Origin: Psychrobacillus psychrotolerans
Lineage (GTDB): Bacteria; Bacillota; Bacilli; Bacillales_A; Planococcaceae
Assembly (NCBI RefSeq): GCF_900115805.1
Contig: NZ_FOXU01000006.1
Coordinates: forward strand, 173,991 to 237,990
DNA: 64,000 bases
Reading direction: 5' to 3'
The position numbers were made by a program, and so were the translations under genes. A model generated the notes under the pieces. The model was given only the letters and a program-made list of their open reading frames with translations. It had not been told where the DNA came from and made no database searches. This document shows, in pieces, positions 19,583 to 28,028 of the stretch. Every line of letters begins with the position of its first letter. The first letter of the stretch is position 1.

Positions 19583-21145
19583 ATGATGGAAAATACGATT
19601 TTTTCAATTTTACCCCCATTACTAGCGATTGTAATGGTACTTGTTACGAAAAGAGTTTTACTATCACTAGGAGTCGGGATTGTTTCAGCGGCTTTGTTAG
19701 TAGAAAGCTTTTCGCCGATTGATTCATTGATCATTCTTTGGGATTCCTTTATCACGTCATTTTGGGATAATGGATTGAATATGTATAATATTTATATATT
19801 ATTGTTTATATTGTTGCTTGGGGTGGTTACTGCGATTGTTAGTCTGTCAGGAGGAAGTACTGCATTTGCTGCATGGGCAGTTAAACGTATTAAAACAAAT
19901 CGCGGATCTAAACTCCTTACAGCTTTTTTAGGTATTATTATTTTCGTAGACGATTATTTTAATGCACTTGCTGTAGGACAGATTGCTCGTCCAATTACTG
20001 ACACTCATCGTGTTTCTCGTGCAAAGCTAGCTTATTTTATCGATTCTACATCTGCACCTGTTTGTGTAGTTTCTCCCGTTTCTAGCTGGGGTGCGTTTCT
20101 AATAAGTCAGTTGGGTGTTATCTTTGCTACCCATGCGGTAACAGACTATACTCCACTGCAAGCGTTTATGTTAATGGCACCGATGAATTTCTATGTCATT
20201 GCTGCGCTTGCAATGGTATTTTTTACCGCATGGACAGACAATGATTTAGGTGAGATGAAAAAACATGAAACACTTGCAAGAGAAACTGGTGTCCTTTTTG
20301 ATCCAAATAAATCAAATCCAGGTGATTTACAAGGTAATTTCCCGGAAAATAATTTTGGTAAAGTAAAGGATCTAATCCTTCCGATTGTATCATTAATAGT
20401 AGTAACTCTTTTTGCAATGTTTTGGACAGGCTATCAGGCTTCAGGAAAAGTAATGGACATATTTGTTATTTTTGAAAATACAGATGTTCCGCTCTCTCTA
20501 TTTATAGGTGGGATGGTATCGAGTATTTTAGCTGTACTATTGTATACGCGTCAATTCAAGAAAAACAAAGATGCTAGTTTGGGCTTACTGGGGAAAGGAA
20601 TTATTTCTGGTATAAATTCAATGTTACCTGCTATTTGCATTTTAATATTTGCTTGGTCCCTTTCATTTTTAATAACAGCTTTAGGAACTGGTGAGTATTT
20701 AGCTCATCTCGTTACAGATAATAATATTCCGGCAGGGGTTATTCCAGTCTTACTGTTTGTTTTAACAGCTTTTATGGCTTTCGCAACTGGATCTTCATGG
20801 GGATCATTTGGGATACTATTACCAATTGGTGCAAGTATCATCATGGTAGTAGAGCCAGAGTTATTACTCCCTGTTTTAGCGGCCGTTTTAGCGGGAGCTG
20901 TTTTTGGAGACCATTGTTCGCCTATTTCAGACACTACAATTATGTCAGCGACTGGTGCAGGAGTTAATGTAATCGATCACGTAATGACTCAATTACCATA
21001 TGCCATTATTAGTGCAGTCATTGCTGCAATTGGCTATTTAGTATTAGGTCTTACAGGTTCTGTTATGTTTGGCTTTATAACAGTAGTGGTCATCCTTATC
21101 CTATTTTTCACGATCTGGAATTTTAAGAGTAAGAGGGTAGCTTAG
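19583..21145 (+). CDS. NhaC-family transporter, lysine-riboswitch regulated
   Basis: A 520-residue polytopic membrane protein of the NhaC Na+/H+ antiporter family (IIFVDDYFNALAVGQIARPI; STSAPVCVVSPVSSWGAF; ATGSSWGSFG; FGDHCSPISDTTIMSATGAG). NhaC-type proteins under an L-box are predicted lysine transporters in Firmicutes, and the aptamer upstream supports lysine here; direction and coupling ion are not shown by sequence. Ribosome site aggagga. ATG at 19583 and 19586 are both possible. Confidence 0.9.
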   Translation: MMENTIFSILPPLLAIVMVLVTKRVLLSLGVGIVSAALLVESFSPIDSLIILWDSFITSFWDNGLNMYNIYILLFILLLGVVTAIVSLSGGSTAFAAWAVKRIKTNRGSKLLTAFLGIIIFVDDYFNALAVGQIARPITDTHRVSRAKLAYFIDSTSAPVCVVSPVSSWGAFLISQLGVIFATHAVTDYTPLQAFMLMAPMNFYVIAALAMVFFTAWTDNDLGEMKKHETLARETGVLFDPNKSNPGDLQGNFPENNFGKVKDLILPIVSLIVVTLFAMFWTGYQASGKVMDIFVIFENTDVPLSLFIGGMVSSILAVLLYTRQFKKNKDASLGLLGKGIISGINSMLPAICILIFAWSLSFLITALGTGEYLAHLVTDNNIPAGVIPVLLFVLTAFMAFATGSSWGSFGILLPIGASIIMVVEPELLLPVLAAVLAGAVFGDHCSPISDTTIMSATGAGVNVIDHVMTQLPYAIISAVIAAIGYLVLGLTGSVMFGFITVVVILILFFTIWNFKSKRVA

Positions 21146-21253
21146 TTGTTTTAAAATTGGTTGTCTTTGGTATTTGTATGGTTGTTTGCAATTAAATAAT
21201 ATGTTACATTGACAACAGTGTAGTTAGTTTATTTAGAATGGGGTCGGGATGAA

Positions 21254-22189
21254 ATGACATCGTGTAAACCAACGAAAACAGAGTACCAAAGAAAACCAGA
21301 ATGGCTAAAAATTAAGTTAAATACGAATGATGAATACAAGGGTCTTAAAAAGCTGATGCGTGAAAATAATTTAAATACAGTATGTGAGGAAGCAAAATGT
21401 CCAAATATACATGAGTGCTGGGGTTCACGTAGAACAGCTACATTTATGATTTTAGGAGCTATTTGCACACGTGCTTGCCGTTTTTGTGCTGTAAAAACAG
21501 GCCTACCTAATGAGCTAGATTTGGCAGAACCAGAAAGAGTTGCAGATTCGGTTGTTGTTATGAATTTAAAACATGCTGTCGTAACAGCAGTTGCTCGAGA
21601 TGATTTAAAAGATGGTGGATCTGAAGTTTTTGCTGAAACCATTCGAGCGATTCGACGCAAAAATCCTTTTACATCAATAGAAGTTTTACCTTCTGATATG
21701 GGCGGTATTGAACAAAATATCCGTAATATTATGGATGCAAAACCGGATATTCTAAATCACAATATTGAAACGGTTCGTCGACTCACTCCAAGAGTTAGAG
21801 CGAGAGCTAAATACGATCGTTCACTCGAATTATTGCGTCGTGCAAAAGAAATGCAACCAAGTATTCCAACGAAATCATCACTAATGTTAGGTTTAGGGGA
21901 AACTCATGAAGAGATTCTGGAAGTAATGGACGACCTTCGTGCGAACAATGTAGATATCATGACGATTGGTCAATACTTGCAACCTTCGAAAAAACATTTA
22001 CCGGTACTAAAATATTACTCCCCAGCAGAATTTGGAGAATTACGAAAAATTGCGATGAGCAAAGGATTCTCCCATTGTGAAGCTGGTCCACTAGTTAGAA
22101 GTAGCTACCATGCAGATGAACAGGTAAACGCTGCGGCTAAGCAAAGACAACTGCAAGGTGAACAACTTCTAGCTACTCCAAATAGTTAA
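21254..22189 (+). CDS. lipA: Lipoyl synthase
   Basis: A 311-residue radical-SAM enzyme that inserts two sulfurs into octanoyl groups to make lipoate. The auxiliary cluster motif is [12 protein letters not shown] (C-x4-C-x5-C) and the radical-SAM motif is CTRACRFC (C-x3-C-x2-C). The C-terminal RSSYHADE holds the serine ligand of the auxiliary cluster. Products would serve GcvH (this window) and 2-oxoacid dehydrogenases. A promoter-like TTGACA at 21209 precedes. The gene is followed 14 bp later by yutD. Confidence 0.98.
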   Translation: MTSCKPTKTEYQRKPEWLKIKLNTNDEYKGLKKLMRENNLNTVCEEAKCPNIHECWGSRRTATFMILGAICTRACRFCAVKTGLPNELDLAEPERVADSVVVMNLKHAVVTAVARDDLKDGGSEVFAETIRAIRRKNPFTSIEVLPSDMGGIEQNIRNIMDAKPDILNHNIETVRRLTPRVRARAKYDRSLELLRRAKEMQPSIPTKSSLMLGLGETHEEILEVMDDLRANNVDIMTIGQYLQPSKKHLPVLKYYSPAEFGELRKIAMSKGFSHCEAGPLVRSSYHADEQVNAAAKQRQLQGEQLLATPNS

Positions 22190-22203
22190 TGGATGGTGAT
22201 TGA

Positions 22204-22545
22204 ATGATAATTGCAGAAGGCTTTACATATGAAATTATAGAGGATTATCGCGAGGCGTTTAAAGAAGAAGCGTTTTTAGATCGTTATAGTGAAATTTTAA
22301 CTAAATACGATTATATTATGGGTGACTGGGGTTACGGTCAGCTGCGTCTTAAAGGTTTTTTTGAGGATCGTAGTCATAAAGCTACATTTGATACGAAAAT
22401 AGGAACGATGAAAGACTATTTATATGAATATTGTAATTTTGGATGCGCCTACTTTGTCGTAAAAAAAATAGGGGTTGCTCCAAAAATTGTTCCTGACGAA
22501 GCTATAATAGAAGTAAATGAAAATCTAGAGCAAGATCAAGTATGA
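22204..22545 (+). CDS. yutD: YutD family protein (DUF1027)
   Basis: A 113-residue soluble protein with the DUF1027 pattern (YEIIEDYREAFKEEAF, YDYIMGDWGYGQLRLKGFF, YCNFGCAYFVVKK). Function is unknown. It is cotranscribed with lipA, as in B. subtilis, and its stop codon lies inside the terminator hairpin. Confidence 0.9.
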   Translation: MIIAEGFTYEIIEDYREAFKEEAFLDRYSEILTKYDYIMGDWGYGQLRLKGFFEDRSHKATFDTKIGTMKDYLYEYCNFGCAYFVVKKIGVAPKIVPDEAIIEVNENLEQDQV

Positions 22546-22565
22546 TCTGCTCTAGGTTTTTTCTT
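22525..22565 (+). terminator. Terminator of lipA-yutD
   Basis: Arms ctagagcaagatca and tgatctgctctag with T-run; it overlaps the yutD stop codon. Confidence 0.88.
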
Positions 22566-22667
22566 TTGCAACCAGATATGGGCTATCCCTCAAAAATTCT
22601 CCACACTAGCCTGATTTAAGGGTTAACTATTTGTATAAACTGATAATATTTCTAACTCTACTGCAAT

Positions 22668-22702
22668 AAAAAAACTAGTCGTGATATGAAACCACAACTA
22701 GC
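22668..22702 (-). terminator. Terminator of the DUF3055 gene
   Basis: On the minus strand, gctagttgtg and cacgactagt pair with one mismatch, followed by seven T. Confidence 0.8.
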
Positions 22703-22712
22703 TATTTATATA

Positions 22713-22979
22713 TTAACTCAATAATTCTCGAAGATAATCTCGTAATTCTACTGCTTCTTCTTCTGATCTATTAAATACATGTTCGAGATAGCCTGGTTCT
22801 TCCACATCATCAGCTCCGATAATGGCAGCTCGTCCATATTGTATATCCATTACAAGTACTTTTCCAAAAAAGCGAGAGCTTTGAGAAATAGCTAAATCAT
22901 ATCTTTGGGATTCTCCTGTAAAGCCAACAAATCTCGTTTTAGTATCCTCTACATCATCGTACAAATAAAATCGCTCCAC
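22713..22979 (-). CDS. DUF3055 (SAV0927-type) protein
   Basis: An 88-residue acidic protein (MERFYLYDDVEDTKTRFVGFTGESQRYDLAI). The pattern and length match DUF3055, a small Firmicutes family of unknown function found beside yutD/yutE. It is read opposite to its neighbours. Confidence 0.85.
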   Translation of the reverse strand: MERFYLYDDVEDTKTRFVGFTGESQRYDLAISQSSRFFGKVLVMDIQYGRAAIIGADDVEEPGYLEHVFNRSEEEAVELRDYLRELLS

Positions 22980-23064
22980 TATGTGACACTCCTTCCTACC
23001 TTAGAATTATGGTACTATAGAATAGGAGTATATATCAACTGAACAACAATTAGGAGGCCTTTCC

Positions 23065-23526
23065 ATGTATTTTGTAGATAGAAAAAAAATTGCTTTAACA
23101 TTGGCTCATATGAACCAATTGTTGAACCTTATTGAAACAAAACAAGATTGGCAAGTAGATGAATTATCTAACTTAGCGTTTGAGCGAATTGGTCATAATA
23201 TTATTGAATCTATTATCGACGTAGGCAATTCAATGATCGATGGGTTTATCATGCGTGATCCTGGTGGATACGATGATATTATCGATATTTTAACGGATGA
23301 GAAAGTTATTTCTGCTGAGATGGATGGACCATTAAAAGAAGTTATTGAGTTTAGAAAAGTGCTTGTTCGCCAATTTTATGCGGTGGACCACAAAAAATTA
23401 GAGGAAGTTCTGACGAATAATTTACCATTCTTAAAGGCATTCCCAAAAGCTGTAGAAACTTATTTAGTAAATGAATTAGGGCCAGTTTCTGCCTTTTTAC
23501 CTGAGGATTCTAATGTTAAATTATAA
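23065..23526 (+). CDS. yutE: DUF86 / HepT-like protein (YutE)
   Basis: A 153-residue helical protein of the DUF86 family, which includes HepT toxins and HEPN-fold RNases. Segments such as FERIGHNIIESIIDVGNSMIDG match the stand-alone YutE branch. The HEPN RX4-6H motif is not obvious (R-Q-F-Y-A-V-D-H near residue 108-115 is a candidate). No MNT antitoxin is adjacent, so it is unlikely to be a toxin-antitoxin pair. It overlaps yutF by 14 bp. Confidence 0.88.
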   Translation: MYFVDRKKIALTLAHMNQLLNLIETKQDWQVDELSNLAFERIGHNIIESIIDVGNSMIDGFIMRDPGGYDDIIDILTDEKVISAEMDGPLKEVIEFRKVLVRQFYAVDHKKLEEVLTNNLPFLKAFPKAVETYLVNELGPVSAFLPEDSNVKL

Positions 23527-24277
23527 AGCATACTTTATCGATTTAGATGGCACTGTCTATAGAGGTAAAACACCAATTTCTGAAGCTGTGAAATTCATTC
23601 ATTATTTACAAAGCAATGGTAACCAACCATTTTTTGTGACGAATAATTCTTCTATGACTCAACAACAACTACAGGAAAAGCTGGCCATAATGGATATTCA
23701 AGTAGATACGGAACATATTATTTCATCGTCTATTGCAGCTGCAAATTATATTAATGAGTTTATGCCAGGTAAAGAAGTATTTATGATTGGTGAACTGGGC
23801 TTGGAAGATGCACTTAAATCACGAGATATTTCGATTACAACTGGCATGGCAGATGTTGTCGTACTTGGAATTGATCGTCACATTAATTATGAGAAGCTGG
23901 CAACTGCCTGTCTTTCCGTAAGAGCGGGCGCTACATTTCTTTCTACTAATAGTGATCATGCTTTTCCTTCTGAAATTGGATTTTTACCTGGAAATGGAGC
24001 CTTTACAAAGTTAGTGGAACATTCTACTGGAGTAGAACCAATCTATATGGGGAAACCTCAACCTTTTATGTTAGAGTTTATACAAAAAAAATATGGATTT
24101 AGTAAAGAAGAGATGGTCATGATTGGCGATAATTATCAAACAGACATCTTGACCGGAATTCATATGGGGATTGACACAGTACATGTGAACAGTGGGGTAA
24201 ATTCTACTGCAGAAGTTAAGCTTCAGGCAGAGCAACCTACCTATTTTCTAGAATCTTTAAGCGAATGGACAAAATAA
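23513..24277 (+). CDS. yutF: HAD-family sugar/nucleotide phosphatase (YutF/NagD-like)
   Basis: A 254-residue HAD hydrolase of the NagD/AraL type with a C2 cap. Motif I is D10-x-D12 in FIDLDGTVYRG, motif II NNSS (FVTNNSS), motif III K near GKPQ, and motif IV MIGDNYQTDI. It dephosphorylates small metabolites; the physiological substrate is unknown. The start overlaps yutE. Confidence 0.94.
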   Translation: MLNYKAYFIDLDGTVYRGKTPISEAVKFIHYLQSNGNQPFFVTNNSSMTQQQLQEKLAIMDIQVDTEHIISSSIAAANYINEFMPGKEVFMIGELGLEDALKSRDISITTGMADVVVLGIDRHINYEKLATACLSVRAGATFLSTNSDHAFPSEIGFLPGNGAFTKLVEHSTGVEPIYMGKPQPFMLEFIQKKYGFSKEEMVMIGDNYQTDILTGIHMGIDTVHVNSGVNSTAEVKLQAEQPTYFLESLSEWTK

Positions 24278-24306
24278 AAAGACTGTGCTCAAAGTACAGT
24301 CTTTTA
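24277..24306. terminator. Bidirectional terminator between yutF and yuzB
   Basis: Arms aaaagactgt and acagtctttt with A/T tracts on both sides. Confidence 0.85.
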
Positions 24307-24540
24307 AAATAGAGGGTTGTCCTCTATAAATTGATATATGTTTGCGACAAGTTCGCTTGGGGTATTTGCTTCTACAACTTCACCATTCACAATAGCAAAT
24401 AAAGTTTCAGAACAGAGGGAGCAATAACTCAGGCAACCATACTCTAAAACGTCTAAATTGGAGTCTTGTTCTAATATTTCAAATGCTTCTTGAGACCCGT
24501 TTGCAAGGTTGCTTATACAAAATTCAACCATAGGATTCAC
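24304..24540 (-). CDS. yuzB: YuzB family protein (DUF1450)
   Basis: A 78-residue protein with cysteines in the pattern C-x3-C-x2-C (YGCLSYCSLCSE) and another near the N-terminus (VEFCISN). This matches DUF1450/YuzB, a small family with a thioredoxin-like or metal-binding cysteine cluster and no known function. It is divergent from yutJ. Confidence 0.88.
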   Translation of the reverse strand: MNPMVEFCISNLANGSQEAFEILEQDSNLDVLEYGCLSYCSLCSETLFAIVNGEVVEANTPSELVANIYQFIEDNPLF

Positions 24541-24605
24541 AGCTGTTCACCTCACTACATGGTCATGCTACTCTTTTTTAAAGAAAACGTCAATTAAGAA
24601 GTTCT

Positions 24606-24635
24606 ATTGTGAAATGTATCACAATCTATTATAAT
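24606..24635 (+). promoter_or_regulatory. yutJ promoter overlapped by a Rex/Fnr-like palindrome
   Basis: TTGTGA (24607-24612), a 17-bp spacer and TATAAT (24630-24635) form a SigA promoter. The palindrome attgtgaaatgtatcacaat (24606-24625) covers the -35 and most of the spacer. It matches TTGTGAA-N4-TTCACAA (Rex) at 13 of 14 fixed bases and also TGTGA-N6-TCACA (Fnr/Crp type). Centred near -26, it is placed for repression, which favours Rex, the NADH-sensing repressor. Confidence 0.65.
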
Positions 24636-24667
24636 TTGAGATGACATTAAATTTAAGGGAGAATATT

Positions 24668-25735
24668 ATGCGAAAATTAGTATTGTTAGGTGGGGGATAT
24701 GGAAATATGCGAATATTACTTCGCTTATTGCCAAATAATATTCCTGATGATGTAGAAATTACTTTAATAGACAGAACACCGTTTCATAGTTTAAAAACAG
24801 AATTTTATGCACTAGCTGCTGGAACATCTCCAGATAGCGGCATTAGAGTAGCTTTCCCAGAAAACGAAAAATTAAAGGTAACATACGGAGAAATTTTAGA
24901 AATAGATGTAGATAGCAAGCAAGTGTTATTAGCTGATGGACAAGCAGTTTCTTATGATGAATTAGTAATTGGACTAGGTTGTGAGGATAAATACCATAAT
25001 GTACCTGGTGCAGATGAATTTACTTATAGCATTCAAACGATTGGTAGTTCAAGAGATACGTACAATAAAATTGGTGGTCTACCATCTGGTTCTGTTGTAG
25101 GTATTGTTGGAGCAGGACTTAGCGGAATAGAACTTGCGAGTGAACTTCGTGAAAGTCGCCCAGATTTATCGATTAAATTATTTGACCGCAGTCCACGTGT
25201 TTTGAGAGATTTTCCAGAACGATTAAGTAATTATGTACAAAAGTGGTTTGATAATAACAATGTAGATGTAGTTAGTAATTCAAATATTACAAAAGTAGAG
25301 CCAAACAAATTATACAATCACGAAGAAGTAATTCCTGTAGATGTAGTTGTATGGACTGCAGGTATACAACCAGCAGCACCAGTAAGAGCATTACCTGGTG
25401 AAAAAGATAAAACCGGTCGTGTTATATTAACACAGTATCATGACTTACCAAGCTATCCAAATGTATATGTTGTTGGTGACGCAGCATCACTGCCATTAGC
25501 ACCAAGTGCCCAGTTAGCAGAAGAGCAAGCTGAGCAAATTGTTAAAGTCCTTCAAGCGCGTTGGAAAGATGCACCACTTCCTGAAAAGATGCCAGAAATT
25601 AAGCTTAAAGGATTCATGGGCTCTCTTGGGAAAAAACAAGGATTTGCCTATTTAGCGGATATCTCAGTCACTGGACGTATTGCACGTTTGATGAAGTCTG
25701 GTCTGCTGTGGATGTATAAACGTCATAATGGGTAA
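24668..25735 (+). CDS. yutJ: NADH dehydrogenase-like flavoprotein (YutJ)
   Basis: A 355-residue type-II NADH:quinone oxidoreductase-like protein. The FAD motif is LVLLGGGYGNMR at the N-terminus, the NADH motif is GIVGAGLSGIELASEL near residue 140, and VYVVGDAASL is the second FAD segment. The start is ATG 24668 behind aagggaga, nine codons after the longest frame. It would pass electrons from NADH to membrane quinone without pumping. The Rex/Fnr-like operator upstream fits control by redox state. Confidence 0.9.
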   Translation: MRKLVLLGGGYGNMRILLRLLPNNIPDDVEITLIDRTPFHSLKTEFYALAAGTSPDSGIRVAFPENEKLKVTYGEILEIDVDSKQVLLADGQAVSYDELVIGLGCEDKYHNVPGADEFTYSIQTIGSSRDTYNKIGGLPSGSVVGIVGAGLSGIELASELRESRPDLSIKLFDRSPRVLRDFPERLSNYVQKWFDNNNVDVVSNSNITKVEPNKLYNHEEVIPVDVVVWTAGIQPAAPVRALPGEKDKTGRVILTQYHDLPSYPNVYVVGDAASLPLAPSAQLAEEQAEQIVKVLQARWKDAPLPEKMPEIKLKGFMGSLGKKQGFAYLADISVTGRIARLMKSGLLWMYKRHNG

Positions 25736-25737
25736 TA

Positions 25738-25783
25738 GAAAAAGCTTCGAAGGCTCCTTAGAGAGCACTTGGAAGCTTTTTTT
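25738..25783. terminator. Terminator between yutJ and yuzD
   Basis: Arms aaaaagcttc and ggaagcttttt with T-runs on both sides of the hairpin. Confidence 0.85.
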
Positions 25784-25785
25784 GA

Positions 25786-26109
25786 TCAATCTGTGTAGCC
25801 ATATTTCTCAAGGGCAGCATAGATTGGTTTTAATTGGATATACCCTTCTCCAATCATCTCATCATTAATCATTACAAGTGGATAAAAGAATTCATCTTCC
25901 GCAATTCGGTCGGCGATACTCTGTTGTTTTTCATTCTCAATTGGCTTTTCAATATCGATATAGTTGAAAATAACTTTGTGATTTGGAAATTTGCGGTCGA
26001 TTGCAGCTTGTAACCATTCGTATGTATCCTTAGAAGATGGTGCGTTTACACAACTTGCGCAAACAACATCAGCCCCATAAATTTCTATATTTATAGATTG
26101 AAACGTCAT
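25786..26109 (-). CDS. yuzD: YuzD family protein (DUF1462)
   Basis: A 107-residue thioredoxin-fold protein of DUF1462, with a CASC motif (VVCASCVNAPSSKDTYEWL). Start is ATG at 26109, six bases after aaggaggt; the longer frame to 26157 has no site. Its divergence from the NifU-like yutI, with only 82 bp between, suggests a link to iron-sulfur or redox chemistry, but the function is unknown. Confidence 0.88.
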   Translation of the reverse strand: MTFQSINIEIYGADVVCASCVNAPSSKDTYEWLQAAIDRKFPNHKVIFNYIDIEKPIENEKQQSIADRIAEDEFFYPLVMINDEMIGEGYIQLKPIYAALEKYGYTD

Positions 26110-26191
26110 AATAATGACCTCCTTGGAATTCTTTATTGGATTTTTTCCTTCCTTCACATTATAATGATTATAGCGAAAGGAGTCGATAGAA

Positions 26192-26425
26192 ATGACTGAT
26201 ACAATGAATGAACAAGTTCAAGAGGTTTTAGATAAATTGCGTCCATTTTTACTTCGAGATGGAGGAGACTGCGAGCTTGTAGACATTGAAGATGGTATTG
26301 TAAAACTACGTCTTCTAGGAGCTTGTGGCAGCTGCCCAAGTTCAACGATTACACTTAAAGCTGGTATTGAACGTGCACTTCTAGAAGAAGTTCCGGGAGT
26401 AGTAGAAGTAGAACAAGTATTCTAA
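26192..26425 (+). CDS. yutI: NifU-like Fe-S carrier (YutI)
   Basis: A 77-residue NifU C-terminal-type domain. The cluster motif is CGSC in [16 protein letters not shown]. Such small Nfu proteins bind and hand over 4Fe-4S clusters, here probably downstream of SufBCD. Ribosome site aaaggag precedes the ATG. Confidence 0.93.
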   Translation: MTDTMNEQVQEVLDKLRPFLLRDGGDCELVDIEDGIVKLRLLGACGSCPSSTITLKAGIERALLEEVPGVVEVEQVF

Positions 26426-26431
26426 TAATAA

Positions 26432-26490
26432 TTATAAGCAAGCACCTATGTCTGCCTAGACAGGTAAGGCACTGGAGTCATTGCAGAGAA
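26432..26490 (-). repeat. Degenerate short copy of the dispersed intergenic repeat
   Basis: Read on the minus strand, gactccagtgccttacctgt and cataggtgcttgcttataat resemble the two blocks cttcagcgcctagcccctcg and cataggcgcttatgcatttc of the element at 19413-19567, with the central hairpin missing. The assignment is by eye. Confidence 0.4.
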
Positions 26491-26541
26491 TCTCTTGTAG
26501 TTAGATTCCTGCAAAATAGATTTTATACTTTCTTAAAGTAG

Positions 26542-26575
26542 AAAAAGGAGCCTAACCTATGGCTTCTTTTTCTTT
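26542..26575. terminator. Bidirectional terminator between yutI and the DUF2225 gene
   Basis: Arms aaaaaggagcc and ggcttcttttt (one mismatch) flank a short loop and overlap the last codons of the minus-strand gene. Confidence 0.75.
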
Positions 26576-27247
26576 TTGCGCACGAATTTCCTGCCAACGA
26601 TCTTTTGCCATTTCAACAATAGTCGGTTCTAGAGAACTATTTTGTTTTTCAATTACTTTAGAAAAGTATCGCGTAGCATATTCAATATCACCGATTTTTC
26701 TCGATAGTTCCGCTATTAAGTAGAGCATACGGGACTCAGACATTTGTGTGCCATTGTAGTCATCGTTTGAATAGGACTCGGCATACCGATTACGTGCCAT
26801 TTCTAAGAACCGGATTTCCTCTTCTTGTTTGTCTTGTAAACGGTATAACCATGCAGTACGTAACGCTAAACCGGCCATATTTACAAATTTTTCTTTCTTA
26901 AGAGTGCCGGATAGAATTCCGAGTTTATAGGTCATAATTCCCTCTTCAATCGACCTTTCATTACCGTATGTTCGAGGTGCCCATTTACTGGAAATTTGTT
27001 CTTGGATTATTTCTTTCACTCCTGGTGCAAAATACTTTGTGAAGTCATCTGTAAATGAAAATCCACAATGTTCACATACGAATATGTTATATAGCAAAGG
27101 ATTTATTTCTTTATTTTCATATATTGGTTGAAAATCTGTATGGTGTGATTCAACTTTGATAAATTTGGAGCGGACCTTTGTTGTTTTGAATTTTTGTTTA
27201 CAATGTAAACATTCAATGTCTTTTTGATAATAGGGTGTAAGTTCCAT
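26552..27247 (-). CDS. DUF2225 family protein
   Basis: A 231-residue soluble protein of DUF2225. The N-terminus has two zinc-knuckle pairs, CLHCKQKFKTTKVRS and CEHCGFSF, followed by helical, TPR-like segments. Start is ATG 27247 behind aagagga; the GTG 18 bp upstream has no ribosome site. Function unknown; many Firmicutes have one copy beside yutI/yutM. Confidence 0.85.
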   Translation of the reverse strand: MELTPYYQKDIECLHCKQKFKTTKVRSKFIKVESHHTDFQPIYENKEINPLLYNIFVCEHCGFSFTDDFTKYFAPGVKEIIQEQISSKWAPRTYGNERSIEEGIMTYKLGILSGTLKKEKFVNMAGLALRTAWLYRLQDKQEEEIRFLEMARNRYAESYSNDDYNGTQMSESRMLYLIAELSRKIGDIEYATRYFSKVIEKQNSSLEPTIVEMAKDRWQEIRAQKEKEAIG

Positions 27248-27392
27248 CTTTAGTCCTCTTTTCACGTGACGTTATATAGTTCCATTATACCTAATGTGTG
27301 TGATGAAAGCTAAGTAAATATTCAAGTGGTTTTCCTTGTCTACATAGTAATAACATTGATATGATATAAATAAGAAAAGGAAGGTGATTCAG

Positions 27393-27755
27393 ATGTCACA
27401 AATAGTTATTTTATCTGAAGCGGCAGCTTACCGTGTAAAAGAAATGATGACACATAATGGAGAAGAAGGCTCTGCTCTTCGTGTTTCAGTTAATGGTGGT
27501 GGATGCAGCGGTCTTACTTACGGAATGGGATTTGAAAAAGAAAAACAGCAAGAAGATATAGAACTTCATCAGCATGGAATAGATATAGTAGTGTCGACAG
27601 AAGATGCTTCTATCCTAACTGGAACAACCATTGACTATAAAGAATCATTAATGGGGGGCGGTTTTACGATAGAAAACCCTAATGCCATTGCTTCTTGTGG
27701 TTGTGGAACGTCATTTAGAACAGCTAAAAAAGAAGGAACTCCGGAAAGCTGCTAA
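27393..27755 (+). CDS. yutM: HesB/IscA-type Fe-S carrier (YutM)
   Basis: A 120-residue A-type carrier. The three cluster cysteines are in GGCSGLTYG and CGCGTSF. Start is ATG 27393 behind aaggaaggtga; the in-frame GTG at 27384 is part of that site. It would bind Fe or a 2Fe-2S/4Fe-4S cluster and deliver it to client proteins such as LipA or the quinolinate/aconitase class. Confidence 0.93.
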   Translation: MSQIVILSEAAAYRVKEMMTHNGEEGSALRVSVNGGGCSGLTYGMGFEKEKQQEDIELHQHGIDIVVSTEDASILTGTTIDYKESLMGGGFTIENPNAIASCGCGTSFRTAKKEGTPESC

Positions 27756-27761
27756 TAGAGG

Positions 27762-27799
27762 AAAGAACATTTTCTGTAGAAGGAAATGTTCTTTTTTTG
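27762..27799 (+). terminator. Terminator of yutM
   Basis: Arms aaagaacattt and aaatgttcttt followed by T-run. Confidence 0.88.
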
Positions 27800-27894
27800 T
27801 AGTAGATTTTTCAGCTTTAGCCTAAGGCGCTTTTTGGAAAGATAGGAGCCTCAATCTCAGTATTTTCAGACCTTTACAATTAAATAACAATGTA

Positions 27895-27923
27895 TTGAAA
27901 TCATGTGAGAAAAGGTCTAATAT
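27895..27923 (+). promoter_or_regulatory. SigA promoter of yumB
   Basis: TTGAAA (27895-27900), exactly 17 bp, TAATAT (27918-27923). A leader of about 100 nt follows with an 8-bp perfect hairpin aagttatt-ttgtgt-aataactt (about 27971-27992) and a short T-run, which might act as a weak attenuator. Confidence 0.6.
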
Positions 27924-28028
27924 AGGAAGTAAGAGTTTTTGTCGGAAAATAGACAAAGATGAAGCGTTTAGAAGTTATTTTGTGTAATAACTTTTCTTAA
28001 AAAATATAAAAAGGTGGTTGCGATCTTC

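Noticed and set aside
23065..24277. A HepT/MNT toxin-antitoxin pair at yutE
   Set aside because: The neighbour is a HAD phosphatase, not an MNT nucleotidyltransferase, and the order is the conserved yutE-yutF block.
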